From the NCBI GenBank assembly GCA_963675935.2, contig OY780964.2, forward strand, positions 1,364,001-1,428,000: 64,000 nucleotides of DNA, given 5' to 3'. Positions within the stretch are counted from its first letter, which is position 1, and every line of letters begins with the position of its first letter. Of the stretch, positions 9,149 to 16,949 are shown piece after piece. Below the pieces are notes generated by a model. The model saw only the letters and a program-made list of their open reading frames with translations, was not told the DNA's origin and searched no databases. The position numbers and the translations under genes were made by a program. The stretch comes from G963675935 sp963675935 (GTDB lineage: Bacteria; Planctomycetota; Planctomycetia; Pirellulales; Thermoguttaceae).

Positions 9149-9166
9149 CATTGCATTATGCAATAC
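9148..9166. promoter_or_regulatory. Upstream activator site 1 (palindrome)
   Basis: GCATTGCATTATGCAATAC is a near-perfect palindrome (arms GCATTGCAT and ATGCAATAC around a central T). It starts at the last base of the regulator stop codon. A second copy lies 33 bases on, three helical turns away, and both are 120-155 bases upstream of the -24/-12 promoter, which is normal enhancer geometry. Confidence 0.75.
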
Positions 9167-9180
9167 TACATCCATGAGGC

Positions 9181-9199
9181 GCATTGCATAATGCAATGC
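9181..9199. promoter_or_regulatory. Upstream activator site 2 (perfect palindrome)
   Basis: GCATTGCATAATGCAATGC is perfectly palindromic around one central base. It matches site 1 at 17 of 19 positions and lies on the same helical face. It is probably bound by the Fis-type domain of the adjacent activator. Confidence 0.8.
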
Positions 9200-9287
9200 T
9201 TTAGTGTGCCACGCTCTCCTTGACATTATGCCGTAACGTGCTGTGAAATAGTGCGTTACGACCGCTCTGATGATGACTTCAATGTCT

Positions 9288-9303
9288 CGGCACGCCAATT
9301 GCT
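9288..9303 (+). promoter_or_regulatory. Sigma-54 (-24/-12) promoter
   Basis: CGGCACGCCAATTGCT matches the sigma-54 consensus TGGCACG-N4-TTGCT except at the first base. The invariant GG (9289-9290) and GC (9301-9302) are exactly 10 bases apart. Start of transcription would be expected near 9314, only about two bases before the ATG at 9316. The first message would then be almost leaderless, which is odd and leaves room for doubt. Confidence 0.7.
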
Positions 9304-9315
9304 CGCAAGTCTGCC

Positions 9316-9708
9316 ATGAAACTCGCCATTCCAGTTTGGCAAGGCCGCATTTCGCCGGTCTTTGATGTTGCCGGGCAACTGTTGTTGGTCGAATTGGCCG
9401 ACGGACGGGAGGTTGCCCGTGAGGAGCAGGTCATCCAGGAAAGCTCGCCAGACCAGCGAGCGCAAAAACTGGCGGAACTCGGCGTGGAGACGCTGATTTG
9501 CGGAGGCATCTCGCAGTCGTTGGAGGCGATGTTGACAGACAACGGAGTTCGGGTAATCGCCCGCATTTGCGGCGGCGTCGAGGACGTACTTGTCGCATTC
9601 CTGTCGAAGCGGCTGGCAGAGGATCGCTTTGCCATGCCAGGCTGTTGCGGCTGGCGGCGGCAAAGACATCGTGGAGGTTGTCGGCGGCGAGGGCCGTCGA
9701 GTACATAA
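9316..9708 (+). CDS. NifX/ORP-domain protein with basic Cys-containing tail
   Basis: The 130-residue protein begins with the family pattern KLAIPVWQGRISPVFDVAGQLLLVE and has GVETLICGGIS and NGVRVIARICGG later. The last 25 residues are unusual: CCGW followed by Arg/Gly-rich sequence with one more Cys (GGCRRRG), perhaps a metal or nucleic-acid contact, or an out-of-frame end. It is the first gene behind the sigma-54 promoter. Sixteen bases separate it from the next gene. Confidence 0.85.
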   Translation: MKLAIPVWQGRISPVFDVAGQLLLVELADGREVAREEQVIQESSPDQRAQKLAELGVETLICGGISQSLEAMLTDNGVRVIARICGGVEDVLVAFLSKRLAEDRFAMPGCCGWRRQRHRGGCRRRGPSST

Positions 9709-9723
9709 AACCAGGAGAAAATC

Positions 9724-11823
9724 GTGACGTTTGGGAATTGTCGATGGTCGTGGCGTGTCGCATCTTTAGTTTTGGGAATCGTTCTATGCGTGGACGCATT
9801 TGCGCTGGCAGCCGAGGAGGTTGCTCAGAATAAGACAGCAACCAAATCGAAAGAGACTGTCGGCAACCCACTCGCACCCTGGCTCGTCGAGCAGATGGCC
9901 AAGGAGATCAACAGCGGTTTGAAGGAACGCGGCATTGAGGATCGCTTTGCGGCATTCCAGAAGTATGCTGGCGAGCAACTCGACAGCACGGCGGGACAGG
10001 CTCGTACTTCTGAGGTGACGGGCAACTGTCGGCTGAAGTGGTACGATCACCTGATGCGCAACCCGCTCAAGGCTCCAGTCGAGGCCGAGCAATTCACCCG
10101 CGAGTTGCACAAAGCCTTCCGAGGCGATGCCAAGGGATTCGACCAGGCGATGATGATTGCCCGCGAGAAGATGGATGCGGGAAAGCGAGAGCCGCAGAAA
10201 CTCCCGGAAGTTAAGTCTCCTGAACAGGCGTTGGATGTTTTGAAACAGTCATTGACGAAGGCTCAAACCGCTTATGCGGCAGCGATTGCGCCGTTGTCGC
10301 AAGAGGAGATCAAATATCTTCGCCAACAGCTTTACCCGGTTCTCACCGAGCAGATGACGATCGGCCATACTCTATGGGATCGTTCCACGGGGCGGTATCT
10401 TTGTGACGTTTTAGAGAAGATGGATCGCCGCGCGTTGTTCGATGCGGCCGACGCACTGGTGCCGCTTGGTGATCCGCAACTGCTCGCTCAGTTGGCAAAG
10501 ATTCCCGAGAAAGGCGAAGTCAAGGTCGAGGGCGTCAGCGGAACTGTGTTGCAGGCGATTGACACGCCCACAGGCAAGATCGTCATTGGCGGACGGGGCA
10601 ACAACGTCTATGAACTCGACAAGATGACAGGCGTTTGCGCTGTGATCGACTTAGGCGGGGATGATGTCTACCGCGAAGGCACTGTGTCTCCGCAACGTCC
10701 GGTCCTGGTGGTAATTGACATAGCTGGCAACGATCATTACGAAGGCGCGCAACCCGGCATTCAAGGCGGCGCTATCCTTGGCGTTTCGATGCTGGTGGAT
10801 GTGGCCGGGGATGATGTCTACGATGCAAAGGACATCGCCCAAGGCTCGGCGGTCGGCGGCGTTGGCATTCTCATCGACTTTGCCGGCAATGATCGCTATC
10901 GCGGCTTCCGCCGTGTGCAAGGTCAGGCCCTCGGCGGCCTGGGCATCTTGCTCGACAAGTCAGGAAAAGACGACTATCACGCGGCGATGTGGGCGCAAGG
11001 CTTTGGCGGCCCTCTCGGCTTTGGCGTACTCGACGACCTCGAAGGCGATGACCACTATTATTGTGGCGGTCAGTGGCGAGACTCGTATTATCCCGAGACG
11101 CCCGGCTACGAATGTTGGGGCCAGGGTGTCGGGGCTGGACTTCGGGGCGTGGCCGATGGCGGAATCGGCGTCATTCTCGATGGCCGTGGAAACGATGTCT
11201 ACGAATACGACTATTTTGCCCAGGGTGGCGGCTACTGGCTCGGCATGGGTTTCGCCCGCGACTTCGGCGGCAATGACCAACGAATTGGCAGCACGCGGCA
11301 GGAATATGACGGCAGTCCACGCACGCAATCCGTCTTTGGTCGTTTCACCTGCGGCTTCGGCTGCCATTATGCCATTGGTTTCTGTTTTGACGACTCGGGC
11401 AACGACACTTACGGCGGAACGATCATGGGCCTTGGATTCTCCTGGGACTGTTCGATCGGCTATTTATGTGATTTTAGCGGCAACGATCACTACCAGGCAA
11501 CTGGCGGTTTGACGGAGGGCGTCGGCGCACAGGCGGGGCTGGGAGTGCTTCTCGATTATTGTGGCGACGACGTTTATGACGGCAGCTATCAAGGCTACGC
11601 ATCACCGGGCATTTCCTATCACTCGCTTCCGTATTGCGGCGGCAACTTTAGTTTTCTGATCGACTACGGTGGAAACGACACCTTTGGTTGTAGCCCGGAC
11701 AGCTACTACGATCAGCGCGGTTGGGCAGGAGGATTTCTCATCCACCGACCGCTTCAGGAAGAAGTTGACGCGCAGAAAGCCCGAGAAGCGGCACAAAACA
11801 AGCCCGCAAAGAAGGGAGCGTAA
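9724..11823 (+). CDS. Secreted repeat protein with D-x-x-G-(N/D)-D-x-Y repeats (predicted beta-solenoid)
   Basis: This 699-residue protein starts with a signal peptide (basic start, hydrophobic VASLVLGIVLCVDAFALA, likely cut after about residue 30). Residues about 30-290 are mainly helical. From about 300 to 670 comes a series of units of roughly 30-60 residues with a core like LIDFAGNDRY, DLGGDDVY or DDSGNDTY, alternating with Gly/Ala/Gln-rich strands (AQGSAVGGVGI). At least eleven such cores can be counted. The regular acidic-Gly turns suggest a right-handed solenoid, perhaps binding calcium as RTX turns do, though this is not a standard RTX nonapeptide. A conserved Cys pair appears in some units (CGFGCHY). 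It lies 10 bases before a NifX/ORP gene, so it should be co-expressed with cytoplasmic cluster-assembly factors, which is unexplained. I cannot name a family. Confidence 0.8.
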   Translation: MTFGNCRWSWRVASLVLGIVLCVDAFALAAEEVAQNKTATKSKETVGNPLAPWLVEQMAKEINSGLKERGIEDRFAAFQKYAGEQLDSTAGQARTSEVTGNCRLKWYDHLMRNPLKAPVEAEQFTRELHKAFRGDAKGFDQAMMIAREKMDAGKREPQKLPEVKSPEQALDVLKQSLTKAQTAYAAAIAPLSQEEIKYLRQQLYPVLTEQMTIGHTLWDRSTGRYLCDVLEKMDRRALFDAADALVPLGDPQLLAQLAKIPEKGEVKVEGVSGTVLQAIDTPTGKIVIGGRGNNVYELDKMTGVCAVIDLGGDDVYREGTVSPQRPVLVVIDIAGNDHYEGAQPGIQGGAILGVSMLVDVAGDDVYDAKDIAQGSAVGGVGILIDFAGNDRYRGFRRVQGQALGGLGILLDKSGKDDYHAAMWAQGFGGPLGFGVLDDLEGDDHYYCGGQWRDSYYPETPGYECWGQGVGAGLRGVADGGIGVILDGRGNDVYEYDYFAQGGGYWLGMGFARDFGGNDQRIGSTRQEYDGSPRTQSVFGRFTCGFGCHYAIGFCFDDSGNDTYGGTIMGLGFSWDCSIGYLCDFSGNDHYQATGGLTEGVGAQAGLGVLLDYCGDDVYDGSYQGYASPGISYHSLPYCGGNFSFLIDYGGNDTFGCSPDSYYDQRGWAGGFLIHRPLQEEVDAQKAREAAQNKPAKKGA

Positions 11824-11832
11824 GGCTATACC

Positions 11833-12195
11833 ATGAAAATCACCATCACATCGGAAGGCTCTGGGCTGACGAGCCGGGTTGATCCCCGGTTCGGCCGTGC
11901 CAAGCTCTTCGTTTTGTTTGACACCGAGACGGGCGACATTTCATCGCACGACAACGCTCAGAACCTAAATGCCCCACAAGGCGCTGGCATTCAAGCGGCA
12001 CAAGCGGTCGCCCGACTCGGTGCCGAAGCGGTTTTAACAGGCAATGTCGGCCCCAAGGCTTTTGCAACGCTACAGGCGGCCAACATCGCCGTCTATTGTG
12101 GCGCTGCCGGTACGGTGAACGAGGCTATCGAGCAATACAAAAAAGGTCAACTCCAGCAGGCCACGAAGGCTAACGTGGAAGGACATTGGGCGTGA
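11833..12195 (+). CDS. NifX/ORP-domain protein
   Basis: This 120-residue protein is a third family copy: MKITITSEGSGLTSRVDPRFGRAKLFVLFDTETG, then GAEAVLTGNVGPKAFATLQAANIAVYCGAAGTVNEAIEQYKKGQL. The fold-defining RFGRA and TGNVGP motifs match the small archaeal MTH1175-type proteins. It has a single Cys (YCGA), unlike the Cys-rich copy at 7143, so the four copies probably differ in what they bind. It directly follows the secreted repeat protein. Confidence 0.88.
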   Translation: MKITITSEGSGLTSRVDPRFGRAKLFVLFDTETGDISSHDNAQNLNAPQGAGIQAAQAVARLGAEAVLTGNVGPKAFATLQAANIAVYCGAAGTVNEAIEQYKKGQLQQATKANVEGHWA

Positions 12196-12202
12196 GATTA
12201 GG

Positions 12203-12230
12203 GGCTAGGGATTAGAGGCTAGGGACTGGA
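12203..12230. repeat. Two-copy 14-base tandem repeat
   Basis: Units GGCTAGGGATTAGA and GGCTAGGGACTGGA lie end to end in the 49-base spacer before the next gene, with a decayed third unit behind. Similar sequence occurs inverted at about 62365-62390, so it may be a dispersed low-complexity repeat of this genome. Confidence 0.5.
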
Positions 12231-12244
12231 GTTGAGGATAGAAG

Positions 12245-12622
12245 ATGGAAAAGCCCGATGCGTTGGAACACTTTCACGGCACAAGCCGTTACAACTGCGC
12301 ACAGGCCGTATTGAAGGCTTACGCGCCGCTGGTTGGTATGGAAGATGCCTGTCTCGAACGGTTCTCCCATTGTGGGAGTGGCCGAGCGCCGGATGGAGAA
12401 TGTGGCGCGCTGTTCGCGGCAAAGGCGGTCTTTCAAGACGCGGCTGTGAAGCAAGAAATCGAAAATGAGTTCGTTCGTGCGGCCGGCAGCAAGAAATGTC
12501 GGGATATTCGTAAAGGACGGACTCTTACCTGTGGGCAATGCGTGCAAACGGCATCCAATGCCATATTTATGCGGCTCGGCGACGGCCATGTTTTGCAGCA
12601 GCCCACGGAATGTAATCACTAA
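12245..12622 (+). CDS. C_GCAxxG_C_C family redox protein
   Basis: The 125-residue protein fits the C_GCAxxG_C_C family: YNCAQAVLKAYAP at about 16-28, HCGSGRAPDGECGALFAAKAV at about 42-62, then KKCRDIRKG and TLTCGQCVQTASN. The conserved cysteines are thought to hold a redox or metal centre, and the family is common in anaerobes. The usual GCA core reads GECGALFAAKA here. It is in the cluster with 41 bases to the next gene. A 78-residue frame overlapping its start is a shadow. Confidence 0.8.
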   Translation: MEKPDALEHFHGTSRYNCAQAVLKAYAPLVGMEDACLERFSHCGSGRAPDGECGALFAAKAVFQDAAVKQEIENEFVRAAGSKKCRDIRKGRTLTCGQCVQTASNAIFMRLGDGHVLQQPTECNH

Positions 12623-12663
12623 CATTTTCAACGGACAACTGTTCTAAAAAAAGGGAGACAATC

Positions 12664-13017
12664 ATGCCAGGAAGAGATGGAACAGGCCCAATGGGTCTTG
12701 GACCAATGACGGGACGCGGTGCGGGCTATTGCGGCGGCCGTAACGCTGCTCAAGGTGCCGGTCGCGGACTGGGACTCGGTTTTCGCGGAGGTCGCGGAGC
12801 CGGACGAGGAGGCTACGGTCGTCGCAACATGTTCAATGCCACCGGACTGACCGGATGGCAGCGTGCCGCAATGGCTGCGGAAGCGATGCCTGTCCCAACG
12901 GCCTCGCCAACCGTGAATGTGGAGAAGCAGACGCTTGAAACAGAAATCGAAACGATGCAATCGCAACTCGACGTGATGAAAAAGCGTCTTGCGGAGATGG
13001 AACCGAAACAACAATGA
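12664..13017 (+). CDS. DUF5320 protein
   Basis: The 117-residue protein opens with the family signature MPGRDGTGPMGLGPMTGRGAGYCGG, followed by a Gly/Arg-rich stretch and a C-terminal coiled coil (about 80-115) ending KKRLAEMEPKQQ. DUF5320 genes commonly sit beside NifX-type and Mrp/MinD-type genes in anaerobes; their role is unknown. GGGAGACA precedes the ATG. Its stop overlaps the start of the next ATPase by four bases (ATGA). Confidence 0.88.
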   Translation: MPGRDGTGPMGLGPMTGRGAGYCGGRNAAQGAGRGLGLGFRGGRGAGRGGYGRRNMFNATGLTGWQRAAMAAEAMPVPTASPTVNVEKQTLETEIETMQSQLDVMKKRLAEMEPKQQ

Positions 13018-13862
13018 GGGTTGCGATAGCCAGCGGCAAAGGTGGAACGGGCAAGACCACGGTGGCGACCAATTTGGCGCACCTGGCCGCCGCTGGCGGT
13101 TGCGCCGTAGCCTATCTCGATTGCGATGTCGAGGAGCCGAACGGGCATCTGTTTCTGAAACCCGCGATCGAGCGACAGCAGCCTATCGACAAACAACTTC
13201 CAATTATTGACTTCGGTCGCTGTACGTTCTGCGGTCGTTGCAGCGAAGTATGTCGTTACGGCGCGATTGCCTGCGTCAACAAACAGGTGCTCATCTTTGC
13301 CGAGCTCTGCCATTCGTGTGGCGGATGTGTGCTGGCCTGTGCGGCTGACGCCATGCGCGAAACACCGAAGCCGATCGGAGAGTTGCGTTTTGGCGAGTCC
13401 GACGCCGTGCAGTTCGTCGAGGGCCGTCTGAACGTCGGCGAGGCGATGAGTCCGCCGGCCATTCGCGCAGTCAAGGCAGCGGCTCCGAATGCAGACTTAA
13501 TGATCTTCGACTGTCCGCCGGGCACGTCTTGCCCTGCCATCGAGGGCGTTCGCGGCAGCGATCTGGTGCTTCTGGTCACAGAGCCGACTCCTTTTGGGCT
13601 GAATGATCTCAAATTGGCCGTGGAAATGGTTCGCGTGCTGAGACTCCCGATGGCCGTGGTGCTGAATCGCTGCGACATCGGCAACGACGAGGTTCGTCGC
13701 TATTGCGACGCCCAACGCATTCCCATTTGGGCGGAAATCGCCGACGACCGTACCGTGGCCGAGGCGTATTCGCGCGGGCAGTTGGCTTGTGATGCCGTGC
13801 CTGCGTTTGGCGATGCGATTCGAGCGTTGCTCGGTCGGATTCTGGAAGGAGCAACGCCATGA
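13014..13862 (+). CDS. MinD-type ATPase with inserted 2[4Fe-4S] ferredoxin domain (copy 1)
   Basis: This 282-residue cytoplasmic P-loop protein has the deviant Walker A GKGGTGKTT (about 7-15), an inserted ferredoxin domain with two Cys sets (CTFCGRCSEVC at about 67-77 and CHSCGGCVLAC at about 98-108), and the switch motif DCPPGTSCP (about 163). Paired proteins of this kind lie in ORP clusters and are thought to load or move metal-sulfur clusters using ATP. It is translationally coupled at both ends by four-base ATGA overlaps with DUF5320 and with its own paralogue. Confidence 0.92.
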   Translation: MRVAIASGKGGTGKTTVATNLAHLAAAGGCAVAYLDCDVEEPNGHLFLKPAIERQQPIDKQLPIIDFGRCTFCGRCSEVCRYGAIACVNKQVLIFAELCHSCGGCVLACAADAMRETPKPIGELRFGESDAVQFVEGRLNVGEAMSPPAIRAVKAAAPNADLMIFDCPPGTSCPAIEGVRGSDLVLLVTEPTPFGLNDLKLAVEMVRVLRLPMAVVLNRCDIGNDEVRRYCDAQRIPIWAEIADDRTVAEAYSRGQLACDAVPAFGDAIRALLGRILEGATP

Positions 13863-14794
13863 AAGAACTGGTCGTCATCAGCGGCAAGGGCGGAAGCGGC
13901 AAGACCTCGGTCGTGGCCTCGCTGGCTGCTTTGGCCGGACGATGCGTTCTGGTCGATTGCGACGTGGACGCCGCCGATCTGCACCTAATCTTCGAGCCGA
14001 AGGTCATCCGGCGTGAAAACTTCACCGGCGGCAGCAAGGCGAGAATTAAGGCGGGCCATTGCACGGCTTGCGGCAAGTGCGAGGAACTGTGCCGGTTCGA
14101 CGCAATCTATCTCGATGGCCCCGGAAATGGTCTGGTGTCTTGCACGTATCGAGTTGAGCCGACGGCCTGTGAGGGCTGCGGCGTATGCCTGGATTACTGC
14201 GATCACAATGCGATTGAGTTCACCCCGGCCGTCTGCGGCCAGTGGTTCATCTCGGAAACTCGCTGTGGGCCGATGGTTCACGCGAAGCTGGGGATTGCCG
14301 CCGACAACTCGGGCAAGCTGGTCACGCAGGTCCGCCTCGCCGCTCAAGAAGTTGCCGTAAAGCACGGCATCGAATTTGTCCTTTGCGACGGTTCGCCGGG
14401 CATCGGCTGTCCGGTGATCGCCTCATTGACCGGAGCGAGTGTGGCGTTGTTTGTCGTCGAGCCGACGGTCTCGGGCATTCACGACTTTCGTCGTGTTGCC
14501 CAACTTGCAGCGAGACTGAATGTGCCGGGGCTTGTGGTCGTAAACAAGGCGGACCTCAATCCGGCGGTTACCGAACAGATCGAGGCGATGGCGTCGCAGA
14601 ATGGAATCGTTACAGTCGGCCGCATTCCCTACGACAGCGACGTAACCCGCGCTCAGATCGCCCGAAAATCGCTGGTCGAAATGTCCAGCGGCCCCGCCGC
14701 CCAGGCGATTCGTTCCGTGTGGGAACAAACGCAAAAAGGTCTTTTGTCGGTTGCTCCTTCGGAAGCAAACGGTTTGGTGCAAATAACAACTTGA
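13859..14794 (+). CDS. MinD-type ATPase with inserted 2[4Fe-4S] ferredoxin domain (copy 2)
   Basis: This 311-residue paralogue of the upstream gene has GKGGSGKTS (about 9-17), CTACGKCEELC (about 65-75), CEGCGVCLDYC (about 103-113) and CDGSPGIGCP in the switch region. The two copies probably form a heterodimer, as inferred from always-paired genes in other anaerobes (compare DVU2103/DVU2104). It overlaps the first copy by four bases and is followed by 50 bases before the IscU-Mrp fusion. Confidence 0.92.
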   Translation: MKELVVISGKGGSGKTSVVASLAALAGRCVLVDCDVDAADLHLIFEPKVIRRENFTGGSKARIKAGHCTACGKCEELCRFDAIYLDGPGNGLVSCTYRVEPTACEGCGVCLDYCDHNAIEFTPAVCGQWFISETRCGPMVHAKLGIAADNSGKLVTQVRLAAQEVAVKHGIEFVLCDGSPGIGCPVIASLTGASVALFVVEPTVSGIHDFRRVAQLAARLNVPGLVVVNKADLNPAVTEQIEAMASQNGIVTVGRIPYDSDVTRAQIARKSLVEMSSGPAAQAIRSVWEQTQKGLLSVAPSEANGLVQITT

Positions 14795-14844
14795 TTGGCT
14801 GACACTGCAATGTGGGCAATGCCCATATTAGGAGGAAGACGATT

Positions 14845-16137
14845 GTGGATGTGAAATGGGTGTTTGATTCTGAATCCGGCGAATTGCTGCCTGAAGTTGG
14901 ACTTTCGCCGGCGGTTATGGAACGCGCCAGAGTGCCCCGCAACTACGGCCCGTTGGAGTCATTCAACGGGCACGCCCGAATTACCGGACCGTGCGGCGAC
15001 ACGATGGAGTTTTGGCTCCAAGTTGTTGACGGCCGAATTGATCGCATCGGATTCACGACAACCGGTTGCGGCACTTCTCGCGCCGCCGGCAGCATGGCCA
15101 CGGAGTTGGCGTTGGGAAAGTCGCTTGCCGAAGCCGCTAAGGTCGAGCAGGCTGACGTTCTGGCAGCACTCGGCGGGCTGCCGAAGGAATCAGAACACTG
15201 TGGTTTGCTATCGTCGAACACGCTGAAGGCTGCGATCCGCGATTACCAGGCGAAACCCGCGCCGGAGTGCGGAAAGTGCTCGAAAACCAACTGCCCGTCG
15301 AAAAACCGTCGCCACGAGGAATCGGACGAACAGTTTCGAGATCGCCAAGACCTCGAACGACGGATGTGCCAGATCGGCATGAAGCTGCTTGTCATGTCGG
15401 GCAAAGGCGGCGTGGGCAAAAGCACCGTGGCCGCCAATCTTGCCGCGTCACTGGCATTGGCAGGCAAGTCGGTTGGGCTGCTCGACGTGGACATTCACGG
15501 CCCGAGCATTCCAAAACTGATGGGATTGGAACGGGACCGGCCGGTGATGAATGGCGAGTCCATCGTCCCGATTGAAGTGGGCACGCTCAAGGTCATGTCG
15601 ATCGGCTTTTTGCTGGAAAGCAAAACCGATGCGGTGATTTGGCGCGGCCCAATGAAATACGGCGTTATCCAACAGTTCTTGAAGGACGTGGAATGGGGAC
15701 CGCTGGATTATCTTGTGATCGACGCCCCGCCTGGCACGGGGGACGAGCCGCTGTCCGTGGCGCAGCTTGTCGGCCAGCCGGCCGGCGCGATCTTGGTCAC
15801 CACGCCGCAGGATTTGGCAATTGCCGACGTGCGGCGATCGGTGTCGTTCTGCGAAAAAGTGTCGCTACCGGTCGTCGGCATCATCGAGAACATGAGCGGA
15901 CTGGTGTGCCCGCATTGCAAGGAAATGATCCCGCTGTTCAAGACGGGCGGCGGCGAGGCGTTGGCCCGCGAGATGAACGTCCCATTCCTGGGCAGCATTC
16001 CTATCGACCCGGAGATTGTCGAATCAAGCGACAACGGCGTTCCCTATGCCCATCGCTTCGCCGATCGCTTGGCCGCGAACAAGTTTGCCGCGATTGTGGC
16101 TCGCATCACGGCCGGTTCGTCTTCCAAACAATCTTAA
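14845..16137 (+). CDS. IscU/NifU-like scaffold fused to Mrp-type ATPase
   Basis: A GTG at 14845, nine bases after a perfect AGGAGG (14830-14835), is preferred over the GTG at 14812, giving 430 residues. Residues about 15-135 resemble an IscU/NifU scaffold with three Cys at the expected places (GPCGD, GCGTS, HCGLLSS). A short Cys-rich linker (CGKCSKTNC) leads to a full Mrp/Nbp35-type ATPase: GKGGVGKST, LDVDIHGPSIPKLMG, DAPPGTGDEP and the cluster-binding CPHC. Mrp proteins carry Fe-S clusters to targets. Fusing scaffold and carrier suggests in-line transfer. MrpORP of Desulfovibrio is a related fusion, but with an ORP domain. Confidence 0.9.
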   Translation: MDVKWVFDSESGELLPEVGLSPAVMERARVPRNYGPLESFNGHARITGPCGDTMEFWLQVVDGRIDRIGFTTTGCGTSRAAGSMATELALGKSLAEAAKVEQADVLAALGGLPKESEHCGLLSSNTLKAAIRDYQAKPAPECGKCSKTNCPSKNRRHEESDEQFRDRQDLERRMCQIGMKLLVMSGKGGVGKSTVAANLAASLALAGKSVGLLDVDIHGPSIPKLMGLERDRPVMNGESIVPIEVGTLKVMSIGFLLESKTDAVIWRGPMKYGVIQQFLKDVEWGPLDYLVIDAPPGTGDEPLSVAQLVGQPAGAILVTTPQDLAIADVRRSVSFCEKVSLPVVGIIENMSGLVCPHCKEMIPLFKTGGGEALAREMNVPFLGSIPIDPEIVESSDNGVPYAHRFADRLAANKFAAIVARITAGSSSKQS

Positions 16138-16162
16138 CCATAATGAACCTGGAGAAATTCTC

Positions 16163-16501
16163 GTGAAAATCGCTATTCCGATGGCTGGTGGTCAACTTTG
16201 TATGCACTTTGGCCATTGCGAGCAATTCGCACTGGTGGATGTGGATGAAATCGCTGGCAAGCCAATAAAAACAACGCTTGTTACTCCGCCGCCGCATGAA
16301 CCCGGCTTGTTGCCGCGATGGCTGCACGAACAGGGGGCGACCGTAATCATTGCCGGCGGCATGGGACAGCGGGCACAACAACTGTTTGCCCAGAATGGCG
16401 TGAAGGTTGTTGTCGGCGCACCAGCCGACACGGCCGAGAACCTCGTGACGGCCTATCTGGAGGGCACTTTGGTGTCGGGACAGAATGCTTGCGATCACTG
16501 A
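16163..16501 (+). CDS. NifX/ORP-domain protein
   Basis: A GTG start at 16163, nine bases after GGAG, gives 112 residues that begin at the family's N-terminus (KIAIPMAGGQLCMHFGHCEQFALVDVD). A longer reading frame upstream only repeats sequence inside the fusion gene. ATVIIAGGMGQRAQQLFAQNGVKVVVGAPADTAENLV is typical. MHFGHCEQF matches the copy at 7143 (EHFGHCQCF) and places a Cys/His pair near the presumed cluster site. It overlaps the thioesterase start by 17 bases. Confidence 0.87.
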   Translation: MKIAIPMAGGQLCMHFGHCEQFALVDVDEIAGKPIKTTLVTPPPHEPGLLPRWLHEQGATVIIAGGMGQRAQQLFAQNGVKVVVGAPADTAENLVTAYLEGTLVSGQNACDH

Positions 16502-16949
16502 ACAACAACGTTCGGCCTATCGGCAGCTTCGCAGCACGAACCATCCCGGTTGCGTGGTGTGTTGCCCAAACAACGGGCATGGCTTTGGCCTGGAATTTCA
16601 TATCGCACACGACGGCGCTGTCGAGGCATCGTTTGCATGCAATAGGATTTTCCAAGGTTACCCGGCCACATTGCATGGCGGCGTAATTTCCGCATTGCTT
16701 GACGGTGCCATGACAAACTGCCTGTTTGCTCATGGACACGCTTCGATGACCGTTGAACTCTCCGTTCGCTTTCGCCATCCGGTGGCCACGGATAATCCGG
16801 CGATGGTGCGGGCATGGATTACGTCTGGAACTCGCCCCATCCATGAACTGGCCGCCGAACTGATCCAGAATGGAATGGTGAAAGCGACGGCTAAAGCCAA
16901 ATTCTTTGAAAAAGCGGCGATCGGCTGGCTTGGAAAGGCATCGCAATAA
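16485..16949 (+). CDS. PaaI-type hotdog thioesterase
   Basis: The 154-residue protein has the hotdog-fold PaaI pattern: HPGCVVCCPNNGHGFGLEF, then FQGYPATLHGGVISALLDGAM (about 57-77, with the HGG-x6-D motif that places the catalytic Asp), and VELSVRFRHPV. Such enzymes cleave acyl-CoA or other thioesters. The CVVC-PN start resembles thioesterases near anaerobic gene sets. A substrate cannot be told. It overlaps the genes on both sides, so it is part of the operon. Confidence 0.85.
   Translation: MLAITEQQRSAYRQLRSTNHPGCVVCCPNNGHGFGLEFHIAHDGAVEASFACNRIFQGYPATLHGGVISALLDGAMTNCLFAHGHASMTVELSVRFRHPVATDNPAMVRAWITSGTRPIHELAAELIQNGMVKATAKAKFFEKAAIGWLGKASQ

Noticed and set aside
9700..11823. RTX-type calcium-binding toxin
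   Set aside because: The repeats are 30-60 residues long with one D-x-x-G-N-D-x-Y core each, not tandem GGxGxDxUx nonapeptides, and there is an N-terminal signal peptide rather than a type I secretion tail.
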